Positions 19,481 through 30,336 of a stretch of DNA of 64,000 nt are shown here, piece by piece. The notes beneath the pieces were generated by a model. The model did no database searches and was not told the origin of the DNA. It saw nothing but the letters and a program-made list of their open reading frames with translations. A program made the position numbers and the translations under genes. The DNA is from Prochlorococcus sp. MIT 0604 (lineage in GTDB: Bacteria; Cyanobacteriota; Cyanobacteriia; PCC-6307; Cyanobiaceae), in assembly GCF_000757845.1 (NCBI RefSeq), contig NZ_CP007753.1, forward strand, positions 558,001-622,000, given 5' to 3'. Within the stretch, counting starts at the first letter, position 1; each line of letters begins with the position of its first letter.

Positions 19481-21244
19481 ATGACATCATCTATTGAATG
19501 CAAAAATTTTCTTAGAAGTTTACAACTTTTGAATCTTCTTATAAAAATAGGAGTTCAAAACTTAATACTATGTCCTGGTAGTAGATCAGCACCTTTAGCA
19601 ATAGCTGCTGGAGAATTAAATAAATTAGGACTGGTAAATATTTTTAATTCAATAGATGAGAGATCTGCAGCATTCCATTCTCTTGGGATTTCTGCTGCAT
19701 CAGGTAATCCTTCTTTAGTTATTACCACTTCTGGAACAGCAGTAAGTAATTTATTGCCAGCAGCAGTTGAGGCAGATCGATCTTGTAAAGGTATTATATT
19801 TCTTACTGCCGATCGACCCCTAAGATTAAAAGATTGTGGGGCTAATCAGACAGTAAATCAAGAAGATTTTTTGAGCTCAGTCTGCAGAAGAGTTTTAAGT
19901 ACTAATCTAAATGGACTCCATGAAACACAAGAAAATGAAATATTAAATTTAGTTCAAATCACTGAAAAACAAATATCCACCTTTCCTGGTCCTATTCATT
20001 TAAACATTCCTATTGAAAAGCCTTTAGATATTTCTTTTTTAAATAAAAAAAATGTTTTAGAAGTTTTTGAGAGAATTTATTTGAAGAAAAAATATGTCTT
20101 TCAGGAAGTTGAAGTAAGGTCTGATAAAACCAAATTTTTAGAAATTTTAAAAAGTTTTAATTTAGATGAATCTGGCATAATTTTGGTAGGTCCCTATCAA
20201 GGTTCCATAAATGATTTAACTTCTTTCAATAAATCTTTAGAGCAATTACAAGAAATTACTGGTTGGCCAGTATTTGCTGATCCTGTTTCAGGCGTTTATT
20301 CTGATTTGAGAGGATTAGTTGTTAATTGGGAATTAGTCTTAAGAAAAAATAAAAATTCAGTAAATTGTCATCAACTTTTGAGGCTTGGCCCTATGTCATC
20401 CTCAATTGATTTGGAAAAGTTTTTAACAACCTTCGAAGGGATACAAATTCTTATAAAAGAAAAAAACTATAGAAAATTGGACCCTATAAAAAAATCATTT
20501 GAATATGATTTTGGGCTATCAAATTTTACTAATCTATTGTTAGAAGAATTATCAATTAATGAAAAAAACAAAAAGTCTCTTACTCCGATGGCTCTAGATT
20601 TAATAGAGGAAGGCGAGCAGATTAAAGAAATATTAAAAGAGAAAATTACTCAAGATAATCAAATTACTGAGTATATGCTTGCAAACATTGTTCCAAAACT
20701 TTGGCCAGCTGAAAAGCCTATAATGCTCTCAGCGAGTAGCCCGATCAGAGATTGGCTTACATTTTCTGAGAATGGTACTTTAACAAGAAATTGTTTCAGC
20801 TTTAGAGGAGCTTCCGGAATAGACGGTACTTTATCTCTTGCATTAGGTATTTCCAGAATTAAAAATCCTCTACTTCTTGTGACTGGAGATTTGGCTTTTA
20901 TTCATGATATAAACGGTTGGCTTATTGAAAATTCAATCGACATGAATTTAACAATTCTTTTGATAAATAATAATGGCGGAAATATATTTAATCGTATTTA
21001 TAAAAAAAATTTAAAAGAAAATGAATTAAAAAAACTTTTTCTTATGCCAAAAGAAATAAACTGGCCAAAACTCGCAGAGGCCTATCAAGTAAACTTTAAG
21101 AGTGTGACAAATTTTAAAAAATTACGAGAGGCATTCGAATGGAGCATTTCTATACAGAAATCTGTAATAATTAAAGTTGATATTGATCCAGAAAGTGAAA
21201 TTTGTGAAAAAAATGCCCTGCTAGAACAAATAATTGGCATTTAA
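19481..21244 (+). CDS. menD: MenD, SEPHCHC synthase (phylloquinone synthesis)
   Basis: ThDP-dependent 2-succinyl-5-enolpyruvyl-6-hydroxy-3-cyclohexene-1-carboxylate synthase, 587 residues. The N-terminal domain has [26 protein letters not shown] and [17 protein letters not shown]. The C-terminal ThDP/Mg site has [16 protein letters not shown] and [14 protein letters not shown]...INNNGGNIF (GDG-like motif). Its product feeds phylloquinone, the photosystem I quinone. It is followed by menB after 35 bp. Confidence 0.97.
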   Translation: MTSSIECKNFLRSLQLLNLLIKIGVQNLILCPGSRSAPLAIAAGELNKLGLVNIFNSIDERSAAFHSLGISAASGNPSLVITTSGTAVSNLLPAAVEADRSCKGIIFLTADRPLRLKDCGANQTVNQEDFLSSVCRRVLSTNLNGLHETQENEILNLVQITEKQISTFPGPIHLNIPIEKPLDISFLNKKNVLEVFERIYLKKKYVFQEVEVRSDKTKFLEILKSFNLDESGIILVGPYQGSINDLTSFNKSLEQLQEITGWPVFADPVSGVYSDLRGLVVNWELVLRKNKNSVNCHQLLRLGPMSSSIDLEKFLTTFEGIQILIKEKNYRKLDPIKKSFEYDFGLSNFTNLLLEELSINEKNKKSLTPMALDLIEEGEQIKEILKEKITQDNQITEYMLANIVPKLWPAEKPIMLSASSPIRDWLTFSENGTLTRNCFSFRGASGIDGTLSLALGISRIKNPLLLVTGDLAFIHDINGWLIENSIDMNLTILLINNNGGNIFNRIYKKNLKENELKKLFLMPKEINWPKLAEAYQVNFKSVTNFKKLREAFEWSISIQKSVIIKVDIDPESEICEKNALLEQIIGI

Positions 21245-21279
21245 ATTTATCATTTTCTATTTTTGAATAATTAGGTTTC

Positions 21280-22137
21280 ATGCAAGTATTACCCGGTAAA
21301 ACAACTTTAAATTGGTCAGAATGCAAATCTTATGAGGATATATTGTTTCACAAATCAGATGAGGGAATTGCGAGAATTGCAATTAATCGGCCTGACAAAA
21401 GAAATGCATTTAGGCCACAAACTGTAGAAGAACTCATTAACGCGTTTAATATTGTAAAAAGTGATGAAACTATTGGCGTAGTTCTCTTTACAGGGGCGGG
21501 ACCTGACAAGAAAGGTATTTATTCTTTTTGCTCTGGAGGTGATCAGAGTGTAAGAGGTGAAAATGGATATAAAAATGATGAAGGGAAGCAGAGATTGAAT
21601 GTACTTGAACTTCAAAGATTAATAAGAAGTTTACCTAAAGTGGTTATTGCCTTAGTTCCTGGTTTTGCAATTGGAGGAGGCCAGGTACTTCATTTAATTT
21701 GTGATCTTAGTATCGCTTCCGAAAATGCAATATTTGGTCAAACAGGTCCAAGAGTTGGTAGTTTTGATGCAGGTTTTGGATCTAGTTATTTAGCAAGACT
21801 TGTTGGTCAAAGAAAAGCAAAAGAGATTTGGTTTTTATGTAGAAAATATAATTCCAAGGAAGCTCTTAAGATGGGCTTGATAAATGCAATTACAAAGATT
21901 GAAGAATTAGAAGCTGAGGGTGTAATCTGGGCAAGAGAGATTTTACGAAATAGTCCAACTGCTATTCGTATTCTTAAAGCTTCATTCAATGCGGAGAATG
22001 ACGGGATTGCGGGTATTCAAGAATTGTCTGGATACACTACTCAATTATTCTATGCGACTGAGGAAGCTCAAGAAGGTAGAGATGCCTTTCTTGAAAAGCG
22101 TCCACCAGACTTTTCTGACTATAAGTGGACACCCTAG
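21280..22137 (+). CDS. menB: MenB, 1,4-dihydroxy-2-naphthoyl-CoA synthase
   Basis: A crotonase-fold enzyme closing the naphthoquinone ring in phylloquinone synthesis. 285 residues with [16 protein letters not shown], the oxyanion-hole [10 protein letters not shown] segment, and [16 protein letters not shown]. The C-terminal [11 protein letters not shown] tail is typical of MenB. It directly follows menD. Other men genes are not in the window. Confidence 0.97.
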   Translation: MQVLPGKTTLNWSECKSYEDILFHKSDEGIARIAINRPDKRNAFRPQTVEELINAFNIVKSDETIGVVLFTGAGPDKKGIYSFCSGGDQSVRGENGYKNDEGKQRLNVLELQRLIRSLPKVVIALVPGFAIGGGQVLHLICDLSIASENAIFGQTGPRVGSFDAGFGSSYLARLVGQRKAKEIWFLCRKYNSKEALKMGLINAITKIEELEAEGVIWAREILRNSPTAIRILKASFNAENDGIAGIQELSGYTTQLFYATEEAQEGRDAFLEKRPPDFSDYKWTP

Positions 22138-22172
22138 TTTATTTTTCAAAAGAACTTTTTAAATAATTATTA

Positions 22173-23624
22173 ATGAGAATTCTTCTTGCCGCTGCTGAAT
22201 GTGCTCCAATGATCAAAGTTGGAGGTATGGGAGATGTGGTTGGTTCGTTACCTCCATCTTTGATAAAACTTGGTCACGATGTAAGGGTAATAATTCCAGG
22301 ATATGGAAAATTGTGGAGTCTTTTAGAGGTATCTAATGAGCCAGTCTTTAGAGCAAACACTATGGGCACTGATTTCGCCGTATATGAAGCAAAACATCCC
22401 ATTCATAATTATGTGATTTACCTAGTGGGTCATCCAACATTTGATTCTGACCAAATATATGGAGGCGAAAATGAGGACTGGCGCTTTACATTTTTTGCTA
22501 GTGCCACTGCAGAATTTTCCTGGAATTGTTGGAAACCTCAAGTTCTCCATTGCCATGATTGGCACACTGGAATGATTCCTGTGTGGATGCATCAGGACCC
22601 CGAAATTAGTACTGTATTCACAATTCATAATCTAAAATACCAAGGCCCTTGGAGATGGAAACTTGAAAAAATGACTTGGTGTCCTTGGTATATGCATGGA
22701 GACCACACAATGGCTGCGGCAATGTTGTACGCAGATAGGGTCAATGCCGTTTCTCCTACTTATGCAGATGAAATTAAAACTCATGAATATGGGGAAAGCC
22801 TTGAAGGATTACTTAACTACATTTCAGGTAAATTAAGGGGAATTCTTAATGGCATAGATCTTGATGAATGGAATCCATCCAAAGATCCAGTATTACCTGC
22901 AAAATTTAGTATTAAGAATTTAGAAAACAGGCTAGAAAATAAAAAAATTCTGCAGAGAGAAATGGGTCTTGAAGTTAATCCTAAAAAATATCTTTTAGGT
23001 ATGGTCAGTAGGTTAGTGGATCAGAAAGGGGTTGACTTACTTCTACAAGTTTCAAGAAGACTTTTAGCATATACAGATTCGCAAATAGTTGTTTTAGGAA
23101 CTGGAGATAGATATTTAGAGTCAGGATTATGGCAACTTGCATTAGATTACCCAAGAAGATTTTCTGTATTTCTTACCTATGATGATTCTTTATCAAGACT
23201 TATATATGGTGGCTCTGATGCATTTTTAATGCCAAGTAGATTCGAACCTTGTGGTATTAGTCAACTACTTGCTATGAGATATGGTTCAATTCCAATAGTA
23301 AGGCGAGTCGGAGGTTTAGTTGACACAGTTTTACCTCATGATCCAGAAAATAATAGTGGAACTGGTTTTTGCTTTGATCGCTTTGAACCTATAGATTTCT
23401 ATACATCATTAGTAAGGTCTTGGGAAGCTTTTAGGCATAAAGATAGCTGGGAATTATTGCAAAAAAGAGCAATGAGCCAAGAGTTTAGTTGGCAAAGATC
23501 TGCACTAGAATACGAAATTATGTACAAAGATGTTTGTGGAATAAAAGAACCATCACCAGATTTAGCTGAAGTTGAAAAGTTCTCTTATGGACAATCTGCT
23601 GATCCATCTTTAAAAAAAGCATGA
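22173..23624 (+). CDS. glgA: Glycogen synthase (ADP-glucose, GT5)
   Basis: Transfers glucose from ADP-glucose to growing glycogen. 483 residues. The N-terminal [13 protein letters not shown] (KxGG ADP-glucose site), HCHDWHTG, and the C-terminal [17 protein letters not shown] (E-x7-E region) motifs are all present. It sits 35 bp after menB and 12 bp before murF; the group shares only strand and spacing. Confidence 0.97.
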   Translation: MRILLAAAECAPMIKVGGMGDVVGSLPPSLIKLGHDVRVIIPGYGKLWSLLEVSNEPVFRANTMGTDFAVYEAKHPIHNYVIYLVGHPTFDSDQIYGGENEDWRFTFFASATAEFSWNCWKPQVLHCHDWHTGMIPVWMHQDPEISTVFTIHNLKYQGPWRWKLEKMTWCPWYMHGDHTMAAAMLYADRVNAVSPTYADEIKTHEYGESLEGLLNYISGKLRGILNGIDLDEWNPSKDPVLPAKFSIKNLENRLENKKILQREMGLEVNPKKYLLGMVSRLVDQKGVDLLLQVSRRLLAYTDSQIVVLGTGDRYLESGLWQLALDYPRRFSVFLTYDDSLSRLIYGGSDAFLMPSRFEPCGISQLLAMRYGSIPIVRRVGGLVDTVLPHDPENNSGTGFCFDRFEPIDFYTSLVRSWEAFRHKDSWELLQKRAMSQEFSWQRSALEYEIMYKDVCGIKEPSPDLAEVEKFSYGQSADPSLKKA

Positions 23625-23636
23625 CTTAATTTTTTA

Positions 23637-25010
23637 ATGGAATTCTCTTTATCAGAATTAAACGATGTTTTGGGGGATATTAGAAATTTGAGCGACGGGA
23701 AAAGAGATTCTTTAAATTTTAAAAATATAAGTATTGATAGTAGAACTTTATTAAAAAATGATCTTTTTATAGCTATCAAGGGTAAAAATTTTGACGGACA
23801 TAGTTTTCTTCCAGAGGTTTTAAATAAAGGAGTTAAATCAGTAGTAATTAAAAAAGGGATGCAGAGATTACTTCCTAGTAATTTTCCTTATTGGGTTGTA
23901 AATGATACATTAGAGGCCTTTCAAAAATTAGCTTTGCTAAAAAGAAAAAAATTAAATATTCCAGTTGTTGCAATAACTGGCTCAGTGGGTAAAACAACGA
24001 CAAAAGAAATGATTGGTGGAGTTTTATATAAACTTGGAAGAGTTAAATTATCTCATGCAAATTTCAATAATGAGATTGGAGTTGGTCTTACTATTCTTGC
24101 TACAGATAAAGAAGATAAAGTTTTAGTTCTTGAGATGGGGATGAGAGGTATTGGACAGATCGAGAATTTATCTAAATATAGCGAACCCGATATTGCAGTT
24201 ATTACTAATATTGGCACAGCTCATATTGGATTGTTAGGCTCGAAAAAAAATATTACACACGCAAAATGTGAAATTAGTAAGTTCTTAAATCCAGAAGGAG
24301 TTGTAATAATTCCAGCAAATGATCCATTCCTAGAAAAAACTTTAAAAGAATTTTGGAAAGGTAGAGTGATAAAAGTACAGCTATTAAATATAGAAAATCA
24401 AAAGGAGAGTTTTAAGAAACATGATGATTTGCAAGGATTTTATAATCCTTCGAATAAAAGAATTTTAATTGAAGAAAATGCCTTTGAAATTTCATTTGAG
24501 GGATTTCACAATGCTTCGAATTTCTTATTTGCTTATGCAGTTGCTAAAGAGCTAGGCATTGATTTTGCAAGTTTTAATAAATTTGATTTTGTATGTTTAG
24601 GTGGAAGGAATAAGATTCTTAAATCAGTAAAAACAACAATATATGATGAATCATATAATGCTTCGCCAGAGTCAGTAAAAGCATGCATTAAAACCCTGCT
24701 TGAAAAACCGAGAAACAAATTTTTCATATTTGGAAGTATGCAAGAATTGGGAGAAGAATCTGAAAAATATCATAAAGAAATATTCAACTTAATAAATAAT
24801 TCAGAGATAGAAAAGTGCTTATTTATTTGCAATAAAAAAAATGAAACAATTTATAGCAATTATCTAAAAGATAAGAAAAAATTTTTAGTTTTAAACAATA
24901 TTAAAGATGTACCTAAAGAGATAAACAAATTTACAAAAAAAGGTGATTCTATTCTTATAAAAGGTAGCAGATGTTGGCAACTTGAAAAAATTATTGAATT
25001 AATTAATTAG
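23637..25010 (+). CDS. murF: UDP-MurNAc-tripeptide D-Ala-D-Ala ligase
   Basis: Adds D-Ala-D-Ala to the peptidoglycan precursor. 457 residues with the Mur ligase P-loop ITGSVGKTTTKEM (about residues 114-126), the HANFNNEIGVGLT substrate segment, the central DESYNASPESVKA motif, and the C-terminal GSRCWQLEKI. It ends 1 bp before the convergent glmU gene, so no terminator fits between them. Confidence 0.96.
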   Translation: MEFSLSELNDVLGDIRNLSDGKRDSLNFKNISIDSRTLLKNDLFIAIKGKNFDGHSFLPEVLNKGVKSVVIKKGMQRLLPSNFPYWVVNDTLEAFQKLALLKRKKLNIPVVAITGSVGKTTTKEMIGGVLYKLGRVKLSHANFNNEIGVGLTILATDKEDKVLVLEMGMRGIGQIENLSKYSEPDIAVITNIGTAHIGLLGSKKNITHAKCEISKFLNPEGVVIIPANDPFLEKTLKEFWKGRVIKVQLLNIENQKESFKKHDDLQGFYNPSNKRILIEENAFEISFEGFHNASNFLFAYAVAKELGIDFASFNKFDFVCLGGRNKILKSVKTTIYDESYNASPESVKACIKTLLEKPRNKFFIFGSMQELGEESEKYHKEIFNLINNSEIEKCLFICNKKNETIYSNYLKDKKKFLVLNNIKDVPKEINKFTKKGDSILIKGSRCWQLEKIIELIN

Positions 25011-25011
25011 A

Positions 25012-26361
25012 TCAGGATTTCTTTTTGTCCCAATTTTCTATATTTACTTGCTTAGTTCTTGAGATTGCTAGTGAATTATCTTTGGAGTCTTTTGTGATAA
25101 CTGAACCAGCTCCTGTAGTAACTGAGTCCCCGAGATTTATTGGCGCTACAAAAACTGTATTTGCACCAATACTAGAATTTTTGCCAATTTTTGTTTGATG
25201 TTTTTTCTGACCATCAAAATTTGCAGTAATAGTTCCTGCTCCAATATTTGTAGATCTTCCAACAATAGTATCCCCAATATAACTTAAATGGTTTACTTTA
25301 GATTCTTCCTCTAATTGACTATTTTTGATCTCAACAAAATTACCTATTTTGCTACGGGAAGATATTTTGGAATTAGGTCTTATATGACTATAAGGGCCAA
25401 TTTTTATATAATCAATTATCTGAGAAGCATAAACAGTAGAGTTTGAAATTTCACAATTTAATCCCACATTAGAATTCTCAATAAAAGTATTTGGACCGAT
25501 AATGCAATTACTATTTATTTTCGTATTTCCTCTTATATGTGTATTAGCCTCTATGATTACATCCTTACCAATTTCAGCTTCTTCACTTATTGAACAACTT
25601 GCTTTATGTATAAAAGTTACACCATTAAGCATATGTTTTTCTTTAATTGAATTCTGAATAAATTCTTCGCACTCTGATAGTTGAATTCTATTATTAATTC
25701 CTTGAAGCTCTCCATTATCCTCTACCTCGAGACTTAAGGAATTTTTTAGCAAAGATATTGTATCTGTTAAGTAAATCTCTTTTTGATTATTATTGCTTTG
25801 CAAGGTATTAATTATTCCTGACAAGTTATCCCAATTAAAACAGTAAACACCTGTATTTATTAATGGATTTTCTCTCTCTAGATCATTGCAATCTTTTTCT
25901 TCAACAATTCTCTCTATAAAATCCCCCTTCAAAAAAACTCTTCCATATCCATGAGGATTTGTTTTCTTTGTGGTAATTAAAGAAACATCAGCATTTTTTG
26001 AATCGTGTAAATACAAAAGTCTTTTTAGAGTACAAGGCCTTATAAGTGGCACATCGCCATTGAGTACCAAAAGTTTTCCTTCATGTTTTTTTACTTCTTT
26101 GCAAAGCACCTTGATAGCATGACCGGTTCCTGATTGAGGTTCTTGAACAACAACATGAATTTTTTTATTTTTTGGGATTGACTTTTGTACTTCTTTTGAT
26201 TTGTGTCCAGTAATTACGAAAATTTTTTCAGGTTTTAGTTCTACACATGAATCAATTACTCTTTCTAAAAGACTTTTGCCAGAAATTTTATGTAAAACTT
26301 TTGGCACTGAGCTTTCCATCCTAGTACCCTTGCCTGCAGCTAATATAGCAACACTTAACAT
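25012..26361 (-). CDS. glmU: Bifunctional GlcNAc-1-P uridylyltransferase / GlcN-1-P acetyltransferase
   Basis: Makes UDP-GlcNAc for the cell wall. 449 residues. The N-terminal pyrophosphorylase domain has LAAGKGTRM at the start, the QPQSGTGHA-like segment [14 protein letters not shown], and LNGDVPLI. The C-terminal left-handed beta-helix (about 245-449) carries isoleucine-rich hexapeptide repeats and the acetyl-CoA site region NHLSYIGD...[11 protein letters not shown]. It is followed on the same strand by no further gene. Confidence 0.97.
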   Translation of the reverse strand: MLSVAILAAGKGTRMESSVPKVLHKISGKSLLERVIDSCVELKPEKIFVITGHKSKEVQKSIPKNKKIHVVVQEPQSGTGHAIKVLCKEVKKHEGKLLVLNGDVPLIRPCTLKRLLYLHDSKNADVSLITTKKTNPHGYGRVFLKGDFIERIVEEKDCNDLERENPLINTGVYCFNWDNLSGIINTLQSNNNQKEIYLTDTISLLKNSLSLEVEDNGELQGINNRIQLSECEEFIQNSIKEKHMLNGVTFIHKASCSISEEAEIGKDVIIEANTHIRGNTKINSNCIIGPNTFIENSNVGLNCEISNSTVYASQIIDYIKIGPYSHIRPNSKISSRSKIGNFVEIKNSQLEEESKVNHLSYIGDTIVGRSTNIGAGTITANFDGQKKHQTKIGKNSSIGANTVFVAPINLGDSVTTGAGSVITKDSKDNSLAISRTKQVNIENWDKKKS

Positions 26362-26386
26362 GTTTATTTGAAATCCTAATTTAAAT

Positions 26387-27292
26387 CTAACTCTTAAAGG
26401 ATAACTTCGTCATTCCCCACTTCTCTCTCCATTTACTTGTTGATAATAGATTTGATAATAATTGCTCATCTAATCTTCTCCTGATTATATCTTCTTTACT
26501 TGAGTTCAAATCTTGATCTCTATATGGAATACTAGCTTTAGTTAAAAGATGTTCTTCTTCCATTAAAGATAACTTTTTAAAATTGAAATTAGGTTTAAAT
26601 TTATTCTTATCAAATTTTGATATTGCGACAGTCCCCTGACTCCAAAAAGGTCTATTTTTAAGACTTGGCTTAATAGTAAAAATTTCTAGTCCAAGGTTTC
26701 TTAAGGTTTTTCTTACTGCCGCTGATGAAGAATAAGTTATTAAATATCCCTGAGGATTAAGATTTTCTGTGACTTTGGATAAAAATTCAATTGTCCATAC
26801 TTGTGGGCATTTTTGAGGAGAAAACCCATCTAAATAAATCAGATCGAATTTAATAGAGGTAGGAATAATGTTGATTTTTTCTCTGGCATCACCCCACAAA
26901 ATACTGCATTTAAAAAATTGATTCTCAAAGTAATCTTTTCGATAAAGTGATTCAAATATTTTTTTGACTTTTGGATCCCATAATTTCAGGAAAGATTCAT
27001 TTCTAAGCGAATATTCAAGAGGCTTTTTATCAATCTCCAATGCATACAAATTTAAATATGATTTTTGTTTAATTAATTCATCTAATAAAGAGGCGGAATT
27101 GTATCCTAAACCAAAACATATATCCAAAACATTAAGAGATTTGCCCTTAAATCTTTGCAAATCAGAAGTAGCAGTAAACTTTGACTTTGTTTCCTCCAAT
27201 GCGCCCAATAAACTATGGAAGTTCTCTTGAAATAAAACACTTCTTAAAGAGTAACTACCATCTTTAGTTAAAACTTCTATTAATTTAGACAA
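26387..27292 (-). CDS. MnmC-like tRNA methyltransferase domain protein
   Basis: 301 residues with a class I SAM-methyltransferase fold: the [16 protein letters not shown] loop (around residue 53), an acidic DALEID-like ALEIDKKPL strand end, and the [15 protein letters not shown] motif that is diagnostic of the MnmC/DUF752 methyltransferase domain. In E. coli MnmC this domain methylates the U34 wobble aminomethyl group and is fused to an FAD oxidase domain. Here the oxidase domain is absent. Activity on tRNA is inferred from the family. It lies 12 bp after aroA and 25 bp before glmU. Confidence 0.82.
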   Translation of the reverse strand: MSKLIEVLTKDGSYSLRSVLFQENFHSLLGALEETKSKFTATSDLQRFKGKSLNVLDICFGLGYNSASLLDELIKQKSYLNLYALEIDKKPLEYSLRNESFLKLWDPKVKKIFESLYRKDYFENQFFKCSILWGDAREKINIIPTSIKFDLIYLDGFSPQKCPQVWTIEFLSKVTENLNPQGYLITYSSSAAVRKTLRNLGLEIFTIKPSLKNRPFWSQGTVAISKFDKNKFKPNFNFKKLSLMEEEHLLTKASIPYRDQDLNSSKEDIIRRRLDEQLLSNLLSTSKWREKWGMTKLSFKS

Positions 27293-27304
27293 AAACTTTT
27301 TAGG

Positions 27305-28615
27305 CTAGTTAGTTAGTTTAGCTAGCTCTTCCCAAAAAGTAGGATACGAGACGCTAGCAGCATCAGATCTATTGATTTTTGAGGTACCATCAGCAAGAAG
27401 TGAAGCAATAGCAAGACTCATTGCTACTCGATGATCTGTCTCACTATCTACCTCCGCAGAATGAAATTTTGATTGCCCATTGATAATTAACCCATCCTCT
27501 TTTTCTGTTATTTCAGCGCCGAATTTTTGTAACTGCCGTGCCATGACTTCTAATCGATCTGTCTCCTTAACTCTTAATTCTTGTGCATCCTTAATTTCAG
27601 AAACTCCATTACAAAAACAGGCAGCCACAGTAAGGATAGGAATTTCATCAATAAGTTTTGGGAGAATATCTCCTTCAATAGTGAATGATCTTAAGTTATT
27701 TGAAGTCTTTACTTTAATAGATCCAATAGGTTCACCTGCAATAGTCGATTTATCTAAAATCTCATAATTGCACCCCATTGAGTCCATTACATTTAAAATT
27801 CCTGTTCTGGTGGGATTTAATCCGACATTCTGAATTAAAACCTCTGAATTTGGAACAATAGATGCAGCAATCATCCAAAAAGAAGCAGAGCTAATGTCTC
27901 CAGGAATCAATATCCTCTGACCAATTAAGTTGCTCCCTGACTTGATAACTACATTCCTTCCTAATTCTCCTCTGATACTGATGTCTGCTCCAAATGCTTT
28001 TAGCATTCTTTCAGTATGATCTCTTGAAGATGCTGGTTCAATTACAGAAGTAGTTCCAGAAGCATTGAGGCCTGCCAATAATATTGCCGATTTCACCTGA
28101 GCACTTGCCACTGGAGTTCCAATAACACATCCCTTTAGTTTTTTTCCATCAATTGAGATTGGAGCTTTGTTACCGCCTTCCCTTCCATAAATTTTGCCGC
28201 CCATCAAAGATAACGGTTTGCCAACTCTCCCCATTGGCCTTTCGTTAAGAGAATCGTCCCCGGTTAAGATGAAGTTCTTATCTTCTTGTGCGGCTAATAA
28301 ACCCATTAATAACCTCATAGTGGTTCCTGAATTTCCACAATTGAGAATTTCTTTTGGCTCTTTTAATCCATCAAGACCCAGTCCTGAAATCGTAAAAGGC
28401 TCATTTTTTTTTATTTCTGGTATGTTTACACCTAACTTTCTCAGACAATCAGCAGTTGAAAGTGGATCTTCAGAATGTAAGAACCCCTCAATAGTCGTTT
28501 CACCCTTAGCAATACTTCCTATTATTAGGGCTCTATGAGAAATAGATTTATCTCCAGGTACTTTTACTTTTCCTTTTAAATTAACTCCACCTTTTATTTT
28601 GCGGATATTATTCAT
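27305..28615 (-). CDS. aroA: EPSP synthase (AroA)
   Basis: Shikimate pathway 3-phosphoshikimate 1-carboxyvinyltransferase. The chosen start gives 436 residues (MNNIRK). An upstream ATG at 28654 would add 13 poorly conserved residues. The N-terminal [13 protein letters not shown] binds shikimate-3-phosphate, then come [15 protein letters not shown] and, near the C-terminus, LRVKETDR and DHRVAMSLA. The GNSGTT loop keeps the Gly and surrounding residues of the family. It is divergent from comB. Confidence 0.96.
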   Translation of the reverse strand: MNNIRKIKGGVNLKGKVKVPGDKSISHRALIIGSIAKGETTIEGFLHSEDPLSTADCLRKLGVNIPEIKKNEPFTISGLGLDGLKEPKEILNCGNSGTTMRLLMGLLAAQEDKNFILTGDDSLNERPMGRVGKPLSLMGGKIYGREGGNKAPISIDGKKLKGCVIGTPVASAQVKSAILLAGLNASGTTSVIEPASSRDHTERMLKAFGADISIRGELGRNVVIKSGSNLIGQRILIPGDISSASFWMIAASIVPNSEVLIQNVGLNPTRTGILNVMDSMGCNYEILDKSTIAGEPIGSIKVKTSNNLRSFTIEGDILPKLIDEIPILTVAACFCNGVSEIKDAQELRVKETDRLEVMARQLQKFGAEITEKEDGLIINGQSKFHSAEVDSETDHRVAMSLAIASLLADGTSKINRSDAASVSYPTFWEELAKLTN

Positions 28616-28720
28616 TTTCAAATTAATTACTTGATAAGTTTTCTGTAAAAACAAATTAGTTTTATATTATCAATAAGTTTGTTTTTAAAAAAAAAATAAT
28701 CAAATTAAGTAACTGTTTTC

Positions 28721-28742
28721 TATAATAAATTCAGAAAAAGGA
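28721..28742 (+). promoter_or_regulatory. Putative -10 box and Shine-Dalgarno of comB
   Basis: A perfect TATAAT lies at 28721-28726. A start of transcription about seven bases later would fall near 28733. The purine-rich AAGGA at 28738-28742 lies 7 bases before ATT 28750 and only 1 base before CTG 28744. The arrangement argues for a short leader and supports ATT 28750 (or 28747) as the comB start. Read from sequence only; no clear -35 box is seen. Confidence 0.45.
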
Positions 28743-28749
28743 TCTGATT

Positions 28750-29478
28750 ATTAATCTTACTTATTATCACGTTGCAAAGGATGTTCCTGAAAATAGTCCA
28801 GACATCGCAGTTGTCATTGATGTCTTAAGAGCTACAACCACAATTTCTTGGGCTTTAAAAAATGGAGCTGATTCAATACAAGTTTTTGCAGATTTAGATT
28901 TATTAAAAGAATCCGCAATTAAGTGGCAAGCTGAAAAGAGACTAATGCTTGGGGAGAGAGGCGGAAAGAAGATTGAGGGCTTTGATTTAGGAAATTCTCC
29001 TTTATCAGTTACAAAAAAAGTTGTTAATGGTAAAAGACTATTTATGAGTACGACTAATGGGACTAAATCATTGCAAAAAGTTCAAAATGCTAAGCATTTA
29101 TTTGCTATGGGTCTTCCAAATAGGAAAGCAGTTGCCGAAAAAATTATTTCATTAAAAAGTGAAAATGTTTTAATACTTGGTAGTGGTTGGGAAGGCTCTT
29201 ATTCACTTGAGGATTCTTTAGCTGCTGGTGCTTTGGCCTCATACCTAAAACAGAACTGTTATTTCGAAATTAATATTCTGAATGACGAATTACAAGCTGC
29301 TTTGGCACTTTGGGATTTCTGGAAAAATGACATTTTGAAATGTTTAAAAACAGCAACCCATGGCAAAAGATTGACAAGTCTTGGAGATTATGAGGATGAT
29401 TTTAAATGTTGCTCTGAACTTGATTGCTTAGATATTGTTCCAGCTCAAGTTGAAAGAGGTGTAATTCGTGCCTCATGA
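28750..29478 (+). CDS. comB: 2-phosphosulfolactate phosphatase-like protein (ComB), non-ATG start
   Basis: The protein begins before the first in-frame ATG (28945): the conserved block from LTYYHVAKDVPENSPDIAVVID onward reads in frame from about 28756. The frame is closed by TAA at 28726. Between that stop and the conserved block the only possible starts are ATT 28729, CTG 28744, ATT 28747 and ATT 28750; there is no ATG, GTG or TTG. I chose ATT 28750 by Shine-Dalgarno spacing (242 residues). Conserved motifs include VLRATTTISWAL, GERGGKKIEGFDLGNSP and STTNGTKSL. In methanogens ComB acts in coenzyme M synthesis; cyanobacteria do not make coenzyme M, so the substrate here is uncertain. Confidence 0.85.
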   Translation: MNLTYYHVAKDVPENSPDIAVVIDVLRATTTISWALKNGADSIQVFADLDLLKESAIKWQAEKRLMLGERGGKKIEGFDLGNSPLSVTKKVVNGKRLFMSTTNGTKSLQKVQNAKHLFAMGLPNRKAVAEKIISLKSENVLILGSGWEGSYSLEDSLAAGALASYLKQNCYFEINILNDELQAALALWDFWKNDILKCLKTATHGKRLTSLGDYEDDFKCCSELDCLDIVPAQVERGVIRAS

Positions 29479-29508
29479 TTTACAAATTGGTTCACTAGGA
29501 GTAAAGTC

Positions 29509-30336
29509 TTGACTGATTTTTTGGTAGCTGCATTGCAAATTACGAGTACTTCAAATGTTGAAGCAAATTTTGTTGAAGCAGAAGAACAGATTGAATTAGC
29601 GGCTAGAAGAGGTGCTGAGTTAATAGGATTGCCAGAAAATTTCGCTTTTTTAGGAGGAGATGATGAAAAACTTAGATTAGCTTCTGAATTATCAGAGAAG
29701 TGTGCAAATTTCCTGAAAACTATGTCACAAAGATACCAAGTATTTCTTTTGGGAGGGGGGTATCCTGTTCCTGCTGGTGATGACAGTCATACTTTTAATA
29801 GGTCAGCATTATTTGGGAAGGATGGACAGATTTTGGCAAAATATGACAAGATTCATTTATTTGATGTTGATTTGCCAGATGGAAATTTATATAAGGAATC
29901 ATCGACTATTTTATCTGGGTCAGACTATCCACCTGTTGTAGATGTTCCGGGTTTATGCAAAATAGGATTATCTATTTGTTATGACGTTAGATTTCCTGAA
30001 CTTTATAGATATTTGTCTTCAAATGGTGCAGAGCTAATTATGATTCCCGCAGCTTTTACAGCATTTACTGGAAAAGATCATTGGCAAATCCTATTACAAG
30101 CAAGAGCAATTGAGAATACAGCATATGTAGTCGCTCCAGCTCAAACTGGTATTCATTATGGGAGAAGGCAAAGTCATGGCCATGCAATGGTAATTGACCC
30201 ATGGGGCACAGTTTTATCTGATGCCGGAAAAACTCAGGGAGCTGCAATAGCCCCTGCTGATAAAGAAAGAGTAAAGAAAATTAGGGAGCAGATGCCTAGT
30301 CTTAAACATAGAAAAAATGAATTGTTTTCAAACTAA
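29509..30336 (+). CDS. Carbon-nitrogen hydrolase (nitrilase superfamily, Nit-like)
   Basis: 275 residues with the Glu-Lys-Cys triad: E in LPENFAFLGG (around residue 44), K in YDKIHLFDVD, and C in GLSICYDVRFPE. The layout fits the Nit1/Nit2 branch (omega-amidase or deaminated-glutathione amidase), which repairs side products of transaminases. The start is TTG, preceded by AGGAG at a good distance. It follows comB by 30 bp, and its stop TAA overlaps the amiC ATG by one base. Confidence 0.9.
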   Translation: MTDFLVAALQITSTSNVEANFVEAEEQIELAARRGAELIGLPENFAFLGGDDEKLRLASELSEKCANFLKTMSQRYQVFLLGGGYPVPAGDDSHTFNRSALFGKDGQILAKYDKIHLFDVDLPDGNLYKESSTILSGSDYPPVVDVPGLCKIGLSICYDVRFPELYRYLSSNGAELIMIPAAFTAFTGKDHWQILLQARAIENTAYVVAPAQTGIHYGRRQSHGHAMVIDPWGTVLSDAGKTQGAAIAPADKERVKKIREQMPSLKHRKNELFSN

